Shown: one piece after another, positions 1-9,777 of the stretch
How positions within the stretch are numbered: the first letter of the stretch is position 1
How the letters are laid out: the number at the start of each line of letters is the position of its first letter
Source: Bacteroidota bacterium
GTDB lineage: Bacteria; Bacteroidota; Bacteroidia; Bacteroidales; JAADJA01
DNA length: 64,000 nt
NCBI GenBank assembly: GCA_020444515.1
Contig: JAHLKX010000006.1
Location: 62,001 to 126,000 of the forward strand
Direction: 5' to 3'
Notes under the pieces: model-generated
Database searches by the model: none
Told to the model about the DNA's origin: nothing
Seen by the model: only the letters and a program-made list of their open reading frames with translations
Translations under genes and position numbers: made by a program

Positions 1-1
1 G

Positions 2-3000
2 GCCACGGTCGAAATAGTGTCTTCACGTACCGAAACATTGACTGGCATAGAAATGGAACCGGCTCCACGCATTCCATGGGATACCGAAACAGGCCCACTG
101 GAATACAATAAAAGCCCCGAGCTTTATACCGAAAATGCTTTTTACCCGGCTCAACCGGTTAAAATTTCTGAAATTACTGAGATCAGAGGAGTAGATGCAG
201 TTACGTTAGGAATTACCCCATTTCAGTATAACCCGGTAACCAAAGAATTGATCGTTTACCGCGATTTGAAGGTAAAGGTTAATTTTAGCGGAGGAAATGG
301 TCAGTTTGGCGATGATCGCCTTCGTAGCCGTTGGTGGGATCCCATCCTGTCGGATGTGCTGCTTAACTACGAATCATTGCCGAAGCCCGATTATAATCAA
401 TCATTCCAGGCAACCGAAGATATGGGTTGTGAGTACCTGATTGTCACCCCCACCAATCCGGAATTTCTGCAATGGGCCGATTCCATCAAACAATTCAGAA
501 CACTTCAGGGTATCAGCACCGATGTTATGACTGTTGAGGATTGTGGAGGTAACAATGTGAACACACTTGAAACCTTTTTTAACAATGCTTACAATACATG
601 GGATGTCGTTCCTTCTGCCGTTCTGATTCTTGGTGACTATGGCACCAACTCGGCTACCAGCATTACATCTCCCATCTGGAATAACTACTGCGTATCCGAT
701 AATATCTGGGCGGATGTTACAGGTAATAGCATGCCCGATATCATCTTCGCCAGGATGACCGCACAAAATGCTTCACAACTGGAAGTGATGGTCACAAAGT
801 TCCTGAATTATGAACGCACGCCACCAACAGACCCCGGTTTTTATAACCACCCGATTTCTGCCCTGGGTTTCCAGACAGAACGTTGGTTCCAGATCTGTTC
901 AGAAGCTGTTGCCGGTTTCTGGGAAAACTCCATGGGTAAGGAAACTGTTCGTGTGAATAAAACTTATATTGGTAACCCGCTTACTGATCCCTGGTCGACA
1001 AACCAGAACACAAGCATGGTTGTAAATTATTTTGGTCCGAATGGTTTGGGTTACATTCCTGCTACACCGGGCCAGGTTAATTGTACATGGAATGGTTCAG
1101 CGCAAGATGTGGTCAATGCGATCAATGCCGGATCCTTTATGTTGCAGCACCGCGATCATGGATTTGAGCAAGGTTGGGGCGAACCAGCCTTTACCAGTAG
1201 CAATATCAACAGCCTGACCAACACCGACCTGGTTTTTGTTTGGTCTATTAACTGTTTGACTGGAAAATACAATTATGGTTCTGAAGTATTTTCTGAAAAA
1301 TTCCATCGCTATACCTATAATGGACAGAACTCTGGGGCGCTGGCAATCAATGCCGCATCAGAAGTTTCCTACTCTTTCGTGAACGACACCTATGTATGGG
1401 GGGCCTATGATAACATGTGGCCTGAGTTTATGCCAACTTATGGATCGGCAGTTGAAGAGCGCGGATTATTGCCTGCATTTGCCCAGGCTGCCGGAAAATA
1501 TTTCTTACAGGCCTCCAACTGGCCTTATAATACAAGTAATAAAGAGGTGACTTATAACCTATTCCATCACCATGGTGATGCCTTTACTGTAGTGTATTCA
1601 GAAGTTCCGCAGAACTTAACCGTGATTCACAATCCCATTCTTTATGCAGGGGTAACCAGTTTTGATATAACCGCTGATGCAGGTGCCTTTATTGCCCTGA
1701 CAGTGAATGGTGAGATTATTGGAACTGCCAGTGCAACGGGTGGCATGGTGTCAATTCCCATCCCTGCTCAGCAACCTCCGGACAACATGGTGGTTACCAT
1801 TACCAAACAAAACTATTATCGCTATTCTGCCTCCGTTGAAGTGATCCCGCCTGCAGGACCCTATGTTGTTTATAATGCGGTGGAAATTAATGATGATGAC
1901 GGTAACGGAAATGGTATTATGGAAACATCAGAGTCAATTTTAGGAACCCTCATCGTTGAAAACGTTGGTGTTGAAGAAGGCGAAAATGTAGAAGTTACCA
2001 TCACCAGTGCAGATGAATACATTACCATCACGGATGATTATGAAGATTATGGAAATATTGCCGCAGGTGCTACAGCCACTGTTACTGATGGCTTTGCCTG
2101 GGATGTAGCAGATGATATTCCGGATATGCATCAAGTGATTTTTGAAATGAATGCAACCAACGGTACCGATACCTGGACGACATTCTTTAGTGTTCAGGGC
2201 CATGGTCCGAATCTTGAAGTTGGAACCATGACCATTGATGATGCCGCTGGCAACGGAAATGGAAGACTGGATGCCGGTGAAGAAGCTACCATTATCATCG
2301 AAACATCAAATTCAGGTTCCTATGAGGCTATGGGTGCCATCGGTTCATTGAGCATCCCCAGTCCATATATCACCATTACAAACAGCACCTATGACTTTAC
2401 AGTTTTGGGCACAGGTGCAACGGAGTATGCGGAGTTTGAAATTACAGTCGCAGATGCAGCACCTACAGGAACTACCGTCAGTATGACCTATGATATAACT
2501 TCAGGAGGTTATTCTGTGCAGGAGCCTTTCGCTGCCACCATTGGATTGATCGTGGAAGATTGGGAAACCGGAGATATGAGTCAGTATGAATGGGAAACCG
2601 GCGGCAATGGAAACTGGACCGTAACCAATGCACAGGCATACGAAGGGACCTACAGTGCTCAGTCGGGCACCATCAATCACAACCAAAGTTCATGGTTATC
2701 CCTGGAATATGATGTATTTGCCGATGGTGAAATTTCTTTTATGTACAAAGTTTCGTCTGAAAGCGGTTATGATTATCTGAGGTTTTACATTGATAATAAT
2801 GAGATGGATGCATGGTCAGGAGAGCAAGGCTGGTCAGAAGCCGTTTATGATGTTACAGCCGGGCTTCATACCTTCAAGTGGCAGTACGATAAAGATGGAA
2901 GTGTGTCCACTGGTTCTGACCGGGGATGGGTTGATTTTATCATCATGCCTCCTCCGCCGGTAACGACTGCTTATGCGGGACCGGATGCCGTTTCATGTGG

Positions 3001-3757
3001 AACTGATGCTTTTGAAACACAGGGAGGAGCCACCCTTTACAATATTGTTAACTGGATGTCGTCGGGAAGTGGAACTTTTGAAAACCAGCAAAGCCTGGAG
3101 GCGGTTTATCACCCCAGTACCCAGGATGTTGAAAACGGATCGGTTATGCTCTCCTTAACTGCATATTATACTGGTGGCACCCAGATCGAGGATGAAATGG
3201 AATTGACCATCAATCAGCCTCCCGTTGCTTTTGCCGGAGAGGATCACACAGTGAATCCGGGAAACTCTTATACCATCAGTGATGCGTCTGCTGAAAATTA
3301 TACCAGTGTTCTATGGACAACCAGTGGTGATGGAACCTTTGATGATGCATCCCTTGTTAATCCATCGTATACGCCCGGAACAAATGACATCACTGCCGGG
3401 GAAGTTGGTCTTACCATGATGGCTATCGGTAACTTACCTTGCGGTGAAGTTGAAGACGATATGTTACTGACGATTGGAACCACAACGGGTATAATCGAAA
3501 AAGATGGTTATCAGGTCGCTCTATTCCCGAATCCGAACAGTGGAAAATTCACACTGGAACTGAATGGGAAACAATCCGAATCAGTAAGCATTCATATTTA
3601 CAATGCCTTAGGTGATGCCGTTTACACTTTGGAAAATATTGAATTGAATGGTCATTACCTGAATGAATTCTTACTGGATGTTGATCCGGGGATGTATTAC
3701 ATTCGTGTTGAGGGCCAGAATATCCTGATCAATGAAAAGATCATGATACAGAAATAA
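2..3757 (+). CDS. Gingipain-like family C25 cysteine peptidase, T9SS cargo (5' end outside window)
   Basis: The reading frame is open from base 2. The first in-window start (GTG at 17) is not the real start: the residues before it (ATVEIV) align with the propeptide of the paralogue at 17948, so the signal peptide lies upstream of the window. The C25 catalytic domain covers roughly residues 130-535 counted from base 17. The likely catalytic His is in HRDHG (about residue 381) and the Cys in SINCLTG (about 413); the 32-residue spacing resembles gingipains. An Ig-like C25_C domain, two CARDB-like repeats, a MAM-like jelly roll (about 840-985) and two PKD-like domains follow. The last 80 residues (LFPNPNSGKF ... 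GMYYIRV) form a type A T9SS sorting domain. It differs from the 17948 paralogue after the CARDB region, having the MAM-like module instead of the amidotransferase-like one. Substrate unknown. Confidence 0.9.
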   Translation, partial: ATVEIVSSRTETLTGIEMEPAPRIPWDTETGPLEYNKSPELYTENAFYPAQPVKISEITEIRGVDAVTLGITPFQYNPVTKELIVYRDLKVKVNFSGGNGQFGDDRLRSRWWDPILSDVLLNYESLPKPDYNQSFQATEDMGCEYLIVTPTNPEFLQWADSIKQFRTLQGISTDVMTVEDCGGNNVNTLETFFNNAYNTWDVVPSAVLILGDYGTNSATSITSPIWNNYCVSDNIWADVTGNSMPDIIFARMTAQNASQLEVMVTKFLNYERTPPTDPGFYNHPISALGFQTERWFQICSEAVAGFWENSMGKETVRVNKTYIGNPLTDPWSTNQNTSMVVNYFGPNGLGYIPATPGQVNCTWNGSAQDVVNAINAGSFMLQHRDHGFEQGWGEPAFTSSNINSLTNTDLVFVWSINCLTGKYNYGSEVFSEKFHRYTYNGQNSGALAINAASEVSYSFVNDTYVWGAYDNMWPEFMPTYGSAVEERGLLPAFAQAAGKYFLQASNWPYNTSNKEVTYNLFHHHGDAFTVVYSEVPQNLTVIHNPILYAGVTSFDITADAGAFIALTVNGEIIGTASATGGMVSIPIPAQQPPDNMVVTITKQNYYRYSASVEVIPPAGPYVVYNAVEINDDDGNGNGIMETSESILGTLIVENVGVEEGENVEVTITSADEYITITDDYEDYGNIAAGATATVTDGFAWDVADDIPDMHQVIFEMNATNGTDTWTTFFSVQGHGPNLEVGTMTIDDAAGNGNGRLDAGEEATIIIETSNSGSYEAMGAIGSLSIPSPYITITNSTYDFTVLGTGATEYAEFEITVADAAPTGTTVSMTYDITSGGYSVQEPFAATIGLIVEDWETGDMSQYEWETGGNGNWTVTNAQAYEGTYSAQSGTINHNQSSWLSLEYDVFADGEISFMYKVSSESGYDYLRFYIDNNEMDAWSGEQGWSEAVYDVTAGLHTFKWQYDKDGSVSTGSDRGWVDFIIMPPPPVTTAYAGPDAVSCGTDAFETQGGATLYNIVNWMSSGSGTFENQQSLEAVYHPSTQDVENGSVMLSLTAYYTGGTQIEDEMELTINQPPVAFAGEDHTVNPGNSYTISDASAENYTSVLWTTSGDGTFDDASLVNPSYTPGTNDITAGEVGLTMMAIGNLPCGEVEDDMLLTIGTTTGIIEKDGYQVALFPNPNSGKFTLELNGKQSESVSIHIYNALGDAVYTLENIELNGHYLNEFLLDVDPGMYYIRVEGQNILINEKIMIQK

Positions 3758-3780
3758 ATAAGTTAAAACAACAGTAAAAT

Positions 3781-3813
3781 GTGGGTGTTTCGCCAGGCGA
3801 TACACCCACTTTT
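3781..3813 (+). terminator. Intrinsic terminator after the first C25 gene
   Basis: An 8-bp stem, GTGGGTGT (3781-3788) with ACACCCAC (3802-3809), encloses a second inverted repeat (TCGCC/GGCGA) and is followed by a short T-rich stretch. It lies 24 nt after the stop codon. Confidence 0.75.
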
Positions 3814-3879
3814 CTTTGAAATTTCTTATTTAGATTCTTAATAAATTACATATTTGAATAATTCTCTTCTAATTATTTT

Positions 3880-3887
3880 TAAATTTG
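3880..3887 (+). promoter_or_regulatory. Candidate Bacteroidota -7 element
   Basis: TAAATTTG matches the TAnnTTTG -7 consensus and lies about 40 nt before the ATG at 3929. A TTTG upstream ends 23 nt away, slightly farther than usual, so only the -7 box is claimed. Confidence 0.4.
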
Positions 3888-3928
3888 CTATGAAATGTAA
3901 AAGTCTTTAATCCCAAATAATTAACAAT

Positions 3929-5584
3929 ATGAAACGTATATTACTTTCTTTTTTGTCGCTAATAATAGCAGGATTTGCTCTTATTGCGCAGCAGGTACCT
4001 CGTGACAAGGTGGTTCTGGAAATATTAACGGATGCCGTTGGTTGACCTTACTGTCCAAGCGCAGCATTAGGAGCTGCTGACTTGATAGCAAACGGCTATG
4101 ATGTTGCCGTAATTGAAGACCATGTTGCTACAAATCCATTTCAGAATGTTTATTCACTAGCCAGACATAGTTATTATGGTGGTGGTGGAGTGCCCAACGC
4201 ATGGTTTGATGGTGTTACAAATTCTTTAGGAGGAATATCAGGTGGTAATATGTATTCATATTATTTGCCGAAATATAATCAAAGAATTGCAGTGCCTTCT
4301 AATTTTACCATTGCTATGAATGGATTTAATGACGGTCTTGATTTTACTATTTTGGTAACCGTTGAAAATGTTGAACCCTATGCAGGAAATAATCTTGTGT
4401 TGCAATTTACTTTAACTGAATCACACATTCCACATAGTTGGGGTAGCCTCACTGAAGTAAACCATGTGAACCGGTTCATGGCCCCTGATCAGTTTGGAAC
4501 AGCCCTTGATTTTTCGGGTAATGCAACACAAGCTGTTGAATTAGATTTCTCAGCAGATCCTAGCTGGGTTATTGAGAATTGTGAATTGGTTGCTTTCGTT
4601 CAGGATAATGATACCAAAGAAATTCTTCAAGGGTTTAAAGTTGCTGTTCCTGACCTGATGCCCATGTTTTTTGACAATGCCAATTGTTTAGACATTAGCA
4701 TGGTACCTGTTACCAATTGTACAGGTGAAGTTGCCCCGAGGGTTGCCATTTCCAATGGAGGAGCTTCTAATCTTACCAGCTTAGAGATCAATTACCAGGT
4801 TAATGAGGAAACACTGAATACCTTTAACTGGTCAGGAGATCTTGGGTATGGTGAAATGGAAGAAGTTGATTTACCGGCTGTGCCATTCGACATTATGGAT
4901 GAAAACGACCTGGTGATCTATACAACCAATCCCAATGGTAATCCGGATGAAGATCCGATGAATGATACAACTTATACTTCATTTAATTCTGCTGTTGATG
5001 CAATTCCTGATATTCAACTTTATTTAAAATTGGATGATAATCCGGAAGAAATTTCCTGGGAATTGCAAAATTCATCAGGAGATGTGCTTTATTCAGGAGG
5101 TTCTTACACACAACCACAGGCCTTTATTCAGGAAACTTTAGAACTTACTGAAGACGACTGTTATACTTTCTATATTTTTGATGAAGGTGGTGACGGTCTT
5201 GCCAGCCCTGGATTCTTCAGGCTTATGGATGGCAACTTCGATCTGATTTATGAAAACGAAGATTTTTCTACTGAAAGTGAACTTGTTCAGTTTGCCATTG
5301 ATCTGGTTGGAATTGAGAACCCGGAAGCGTCCGATGCATTCAATGTATTCCCCAATCCTTTCCATGATTATACCAACATCAATTTTTCGGTGAATCAACC
5401 AACTGATGTTGAAGTGATCGTTTATAATATGATTGGAAAGTGTGTATTTGATTCGGGCTTAAAATCATACAATGCTGGTGATCACACTGTCACCATCAAT
5501 GGGGCTGACCTGAACAAGGGTATTTATTTTGTTACCTTGAAACAAGGTAATGAAGTATTTACACGCAAAGTAACGCTTCATTAA
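3929..5584 (+). CDS. Omp28-family thioredoxin-fold T9SS protein with in-frame TGA; candidate selenoprotein
   Basis: ATG 3929 opens a frame with a signal peptide (MKRILLSFLSLIIAGFALIA) and the Omp28-type start VPRDKVVLEI. Codon 39 is TGA (4043-4045), giving TDAVG-U-PYCPSAALGA; the frame then stays open to TAA at 5584 (551 residues). Known Omp28-family relatives have a T-W-C-x-Y-C-P motif here, so the TGA replaces the first Cys of the redox CxxC. The second Cys (C42) and a cis-Pro-like loop (GGGGVPNAWFDG) remain, as does a T9SS sorting domain (VFPNPFHDY ... KGIYFVTL). A gene call starting at TTG 4082 would lose the signal peptide and active site. TGA is a stop in other genes here (36012, 38077, 42947), so global reassignment is excluded. 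The probable role is an exported or surface thiol/selenol redox protein. The alternatives are a pseudogene with one nonsense mutation, or a sequencing error in TGC/TGT. Confidence 0.7.
4043..4084 (+). promoter_or_regulatory. In-frame UGA plus SECIS-like hairpin
   Basis: After the UGA (4043-4045) comes CAAGC-GCAGC (4056-4065), a 7-nt loop ATTAGGA (4066-4072), then GCTGC-T-G-A-CTTG (4073-4084). This pairs as 10 bp with a bulged T and a bulged A on the 3' side. The apical loop starts 20 nt after the UGA, within the range usual for bacterial SECIS elements, and holds GG. The G is not among the first two loop bases, which a typical bacterial SECIS would have. Alternating Ala codons (GCA GCA ... 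GCT GCT) could form such a stem by chance. Confidence 0.45.
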
Positions 5585-5601
5585 GGTTTTGTTAATAATA
5601 G

Positions 5602-5638
5602 AAAAAAGACGGCATCATGAAAAATGCCGTCTTTTTTT
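5602..5638 (+). terminator. Strong intrinsic terminator after the Omp28-family gene
   Basis: GACGGCAT (5608-5615) pairs with ATGCCGTC (5624-5631), flanked by an A-tract and a T-tract that extend the stem. It could act in both directions. Confidence 0.85.
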
Positions 5639-5800
5639 ATATCAATTTTTTTATTCTCGATTTTTGAACAATTAAACTTCTCGTGGAGGTTCTGTTAAGT
5701 CATTCGCCGTAAAAACAACTATTTTAGGAATAACATTGTCTTCCATTCTAGTAACATCTTTAGCAAATAAATATATAAGGGTATTCAATACAACAAATCA

Positions 5801-8800
5801 ATGAAAAAATTTTTACTTTTAACAGGACTGGCCTTATGTTTTATGGTTATATCGGCCACTGCTGGTATAGTTGAAAAAACATACCAATTTAAAAATTATT
5901 CCATCATTCAAGCGGCTTCTTATCAGATGATTCATTTTGAAGGACTGTTGCTGACGGGAAAAACGGGTGAACCAACATTGCCTTATCAAGATATCAGATT
6001 GATGCTTGCCCCCGGCGAAGAAGCCGTTGGTATTGAATTTTTGGGTGAGGATGAAGTCAATATACCCGGGACTTATACCCTGTATCCGCAACAATCCTCC
6101 CTACCGCTTTCTATCAAAGGAGATGGTGTATTTCAGAAAAATCAGGCCCTTTATACTTCGAATGCAATCTATCCGAACCAATCAACGGGGATAATTAAAA
6201 CCGGTTACATGAATGGCTATGCAATTGCCATGTCAACATTTACTCCACTCAAATATAATCCGGCTACGGGACAGGTTTCTTTTTATAAAACAGTGAAGAT
6301 CAGAATTACGACCCAGCCAGCCGTGCAGTCAGAACAGGCATTGGAAAACCTGTCCTCTTCTACGGTGATCAATGCAAGGGTTCAGCGTTTTATACAAAAT
6401 ATGCCAATGATGAAGCTTTATGCTTCTGCCAAAAAAAGTGGTAATGAATACCAGATGCTTATTGTTACACCGGCCCAGTTTGAAAATGAATTTCAGGAAA
6501 TCATCGATCTTTATTTGCCACGGGGAATTGTTGCACAGGTGACAACCATTGAAAACATCAGTGCTACAGGAAGCGGGCAGGATCTGGCGGAGAAAATCCG
6601 CAATTATATCATTCAGGAGTACCAGGATAACGGTGTTGAATATGTGTTACTTGGTGGTGATGTGGAGCATGTTCCTTATCGTGGTTTTTATTGTTATGTG
6701 CAATCCGGCTCAGGATATGAGGACAATAACATTCCTGCAGACCTCTATTATTCTGCCCTCGATGGAACCTGGAACGATGACAACGATAATCGTTGGGGTG
6801 AAATCGGAGAAGATGACTTATTGCCCGAAATTGCGGTTGGACGGTTTTCTTTCAGTAATCTTTCGGAACTGGAGAATATGATCCACAAAACAGTTTCATA
6901 TCAGGACAATCCAGTACTGGGCGAATTCAATGATGTCACCCTTGCTGGAGAATGGCTCTATTCGAATCCGACTACCTATGGATCTGACTACCTTGAATTA
7001 TTAATTGGTTATCAAAATGAAAACGGTTACGAAACCTGGGGAATTCCTGAATCTTACAATTTTCATAAACTATACGAATCCACAGGCTCCTGGAGTGCCA
7101 GTGACCTGAGGTCTGAGATCAATTCCGGACGACAATTTGTCCACCATGTCGGACATGCCAATTCAACCTATGTAGCTTATATGTATAACTCTGATATAAC
7201 CAATGCCAACTTTTCCGGTGCAAATGGGATCGATCACAATTATACTTTTTTCCTCTCGCACGGATGTATTTGCGGTGCTTTTGATGACAGCGATTGCATC
7301 ATGGAAAAAATGGCCAGCATCGATAATTTTGCCGTCGGGGTCATTGGGAACTCAAGGTATGGCTGGTTCAATGAGGGGCAGACCGAAGGTCCGGGTGCCC
7401 ACCTCAACCGTGAAATGGTAGATGCCATGTACCATGAAAAGATGCAACATCTGGGAGCAGCATTTGTGGAAATGAAAATACAAACGGCACCCTGGGTTAC
7501 CGCTCCTGGACAATGGGAAGAAGGCGCCCTGAGATGGAACTTTTACGATATCAATATTTTGGGGGATCCTGCCGTGAGTGTTCTTACTGCTGAACCGATC
7601 TCTATTCAAACCAATTATCAAAACAGCATACCGATTGGCGTTACATCAACAGATGTAAATGTTTCTTCCGGTGGATCACCCATGGAAAATTTCATGTGTG
7701 CCATCATCCAAGACGGAATCATTTATGGCAGGGGTGTGACCGATGCTTCCGGGAATGTCACACTCAATATCGATCCGGTATTTTCTGAGGTTGGTGAGGC
7801 ACAGCTTGTTGTATCAGGCTATAATTGTCTTCCTACTTCTTACGCCATTGATATCATTCCCAATGATGGAGCTTATGTGGTTTTTAGTTCATATGAAATT
7901 GATGACAGCCAGGGCAATGCCAATGGCCAACCTGATTTTGATGAATCGATTAATCTTGATCTTGAACTGGAGAACCTGGGTTCTGTAAATGCTGATAATG
8001 TGCAGGTGACATTAATTACCGCAGATCCCTTTATTACGATTACCGATGATACTGAAAACTATGGAACCATTTTAGCCAACAGTACCTTGAATATCGAAGA
8101 TGCATTTGAATTTGAAATTGCTGATGATATTCCAGATCAGCATGAAGTTCAGTTTGAACTGGTAGCCAGTGGAGATGAAGTTTGGAATTCGAATTTCAGC
8201 ATGTCAGTGAATGCTCCGGATCTTGCAATAGGAACACTTACAATAAATGACCTGGATGAGGGTAATGGTAATGGATTGCTGGATCCTGGTGAAACAGTAG
8301 AAGTCCAGGTTGAAATTATGAACAACGGACACTGTCCCTCGGAAAATACCCTTGCAACCCTTGCTTCGAATTGTTCATATCTGAGTATCCTTTCTGGAAG
8401 TTCAGACCTGGGTTCTGTTATCAATGGATCCATGGAAATGGCAATCTTCTCGGTGGAACTGGACGAGGGTGCACCCATTGGTTCAACGGTTGACCTGGGA
8501 GTTGATGTTGTTTCGGGCAATTACCAGGCCATGCAGATGTTCATGCTTCCTGTAGGTCTGATTGTTGAAGATTTTGAAACCGGTGATTTCACTGCTTATG
8601 GATGGGAGTTTGGTGGCAATGCTGACTGGACCATTACCAATGTGAATCCTTATGAAGGAAGCTTCTCGGCAAAATCCGGGGCAATTGCAGATCAAGAGGA
8701 ATCAGAACTGATGATCACCATGGATGTTTCGGTAGAGGATGAAATATCATTCTTCCTGAAAGTTTCATCCGAAGATAGTTATGATTACTTAAGGTTTTAT

Positions 8801-9715
8801 ATCGATGATACCATGTTGGATGAATGGGCTGGCGAAGAAGGCTGGACCGAAGTCAGCTTTCCCGTTTCGGCAGGCGAGCATACTTTCAAATGGTCTTACG
8901 AAAAGGACTACAGCGTTTCGAGTGGTGATGACTGTGCCTGGATTGATTACATCACCTTTCCTGCTGCGACCGGTGCCGGAAACTTCCTGAGTATCATGGT
9001 GACCGCCAACCCAAATGAAATCTGTAGTGGCGAAAGTTCACAACTCAATGCACTGGCCAATGGCGGTAGTGGATCCTACACCTATGCCTGGGAGCCAATA
9101 ACGGGTTTATCTAATCCTTCGATTGCAAATCCAACAGCAAGCCCCAATGCGACAACTACGTATACGGTAACAGTGGATGATGGTGATAATGTGGTTTCTG
9201 ATGAAGTTACCCTTGTTGTTCATGAGGTTCCGGAAAATCCTGTAATTACAAATGAAGGAGATCATTTATTATCCAGTGCCTCCGAAGGAAACCAATGGTA
9301 TGATTCCAATGGAGCGATTCCCGGTGCAACAGATCAAACCTATTACCCAGCTGTTACAGATGACTATTATGTTGTTGTTTCAAATGCTTTTGGATGTGAA
9401 AGTGACCCTTCCAATATGATCTATTTTGTCGTTACAGGAATTCAGAAAAATAATGCGGAATCCTTCAGTATTTTCCCCAATCCTTTTACAAGCCAATTTG
9501 CCCTGGAGTATTTATTACCCGAATCATCCCCGGTTAATATAACCCTGGTCAATAAACTGGGTCAGGTTGTGGATGTTCTGAAATCAAACAAAACAGAACA
9601 GGCTGGTTTCTACAGTTTGGTTTATAAAAACCGGGACCTCCGACCAGGAATATATTTTCTCAATATCCAAGCCGGTAATTTAAGTGTTTCAAAAAAATTA
9701 ATTTTAACCAGATAA
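5801..9715 (+). CDS. Gingipain-like family C25 cysteine peptidase, T9SS cargo
   Basis: This 1304-residue exported cysteine peptidase starts with a clear signal peptide (MKKFLLLTGLALCFMVISATAG). A C25-type propeptide occupies about residues 25-205 and the catalytic domain about 215-585. The predicted catalytic His is H452 (in HHVGHAN) and the Cys is C489 (in SHGCICGAF). Next come a C25_C Ig-like domain (593-690), CARDB-like repeats (690-920), a MAM-like jelly roll (920-1060; FETGDF, YEGSFSAKSG, YDYLRFYID), a PKD-like domain and an Ig-like domain. The T9SS sorting domain is at 1220-1304 (FSIFPNPFTS ... PGIYFLNI). Its peptidase domain is distinct from the 2-3757/17948 pair, so it is an older paralogue. 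It probably acts at the cell surface or in the medium; specificity cannot be read from the sequence. Confidence 0.9.
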   Translation: MKKFLLLTGLALCFMVISATAGIVEKTYQFKNYSIIQAASYQMIHFEGLLLTGKTGEPTLPYQDIRLMLAPGEEAVGIEFLGEDEVNIPGTYTLYPQQSSLPLSIKGDGVFQKNQALYTSNAIYPNQSTGIIKTGYMNGYAIAMSTFTPLKYNPATGQVSFYKTVKIRITTQPAVQSEQALENLSSSTVINARVQRFIQNMPMMKLYASAKKSGNEYQMLIVTPAQFENEFQEIIDLYLPRGIVAQVTTIENISATGSGQDLAEKIRNYIIQEYQDNGVEYVLLGGDVEHVPYRGFYCYVQSGSGYEDNNIPADLYYSALDGTWNDDNDNRWGEIGEDDLLPEIAVGRFSFSNLSELENMIHKTVSYQDNPVLGEFNDVTLAGEWLYSNPTTYGSDYLELLIGYQNENGYETWGIPESYNFHKLYESTGSWSASDLRSEINSGRQFVHHVGHANSTYVAYMYNSDITNANFSGANGIDHNYTFFLSHGCICGAFDDSDCIMEKMASIDNFAVGVIGNSRYGWFNEGQTEGPGAHLNREMVDAMYHEKMQHLGAAFVEMKIQTAPWVTAPGQWEEGALRWNFYDINILGDPAVSVLTAEPISIQTNYQNSIPIGVTSTDVNVSSGGSPMENFMCAIIQDGIIYGRGVTDASGNVTLNIDPVFSEVGEAQLVVSGYNCLPTSYAIDIIPNDGAYVVFSSYEIDDSQGNANGQPDFDESINLDLELENLGSVNADNVQVTLITADPFITITDDTENYGTILANSTLNIEDAFEFEIADDIPDQHEVQFELVASGDEVWNSNFSMSVNAPDLAIGTLTINDLDEGNGNGLLDPGETVEVQVEIMNNGHCPSENTLATLASNCSYLSILSGSSDLGSVINGSMEMAIFSVELDEGAPIGSTVDLGVDVVSGNYQAMQMFMLPVGLIVEDFETGDFTAYGWEFGGNADWTITNVNPYEGSFSAKSGAIADQEESELMITMDVSVEDEISFFLKVSSEDSYDYLRFYIDDTMLDEWAGEEGWTEVSFPVSAGEHTFKWSYEKDYSVSSGDDCAWIDYITFPAATGAGNFLSIMVTANPNEICSGESSQLNALANGGSGSYTYAWEPITGLSNPSIANPTASPNATTTYTVTVDDGDNVVSDEVTLVVHEVPENPVITNEGDHLLSSASEGNQWYDSNGAIPGATDQTYYPAVTDDYYVVVSNAFGCESDPSNMIYFVVTGIQKNNAESFSIFPNPFTSQFALEYLLPESSPVNITLVNKLGQVVDVLKSNKTEQAGFYSLVYKNRDLRPGIYFLNIQAGNLSVSKKLILTR

Positions 9716-9777
9716 CAGACTGAGCCGCTTTAGTCATGTTCAGTAAAAAATAAGTAATAAATCAAATAGCTATCACT

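Noticed and set aside
401..766. Antisense open frame inside the first C25 gene
   Set aside because: It mirrors a strongly conserved coding region, has no signal or family match, and such shadow frames recur across the window (for example 28791-29270, 30515-30964, 52041-52517).
4043..4045. UGA read as Trp or another amino acid through a changed genetic code
   Set aside because: TGA ends several genes here (for example at 36012, 38077 and 42947), and Trp is encoded by TGG everywhere.
4082..5584. A shorter gene starting at TTG 4082
   Set aside because: It would lack a signal peptide and the redox motif, although both are present in the same frame upstream across one TGA.
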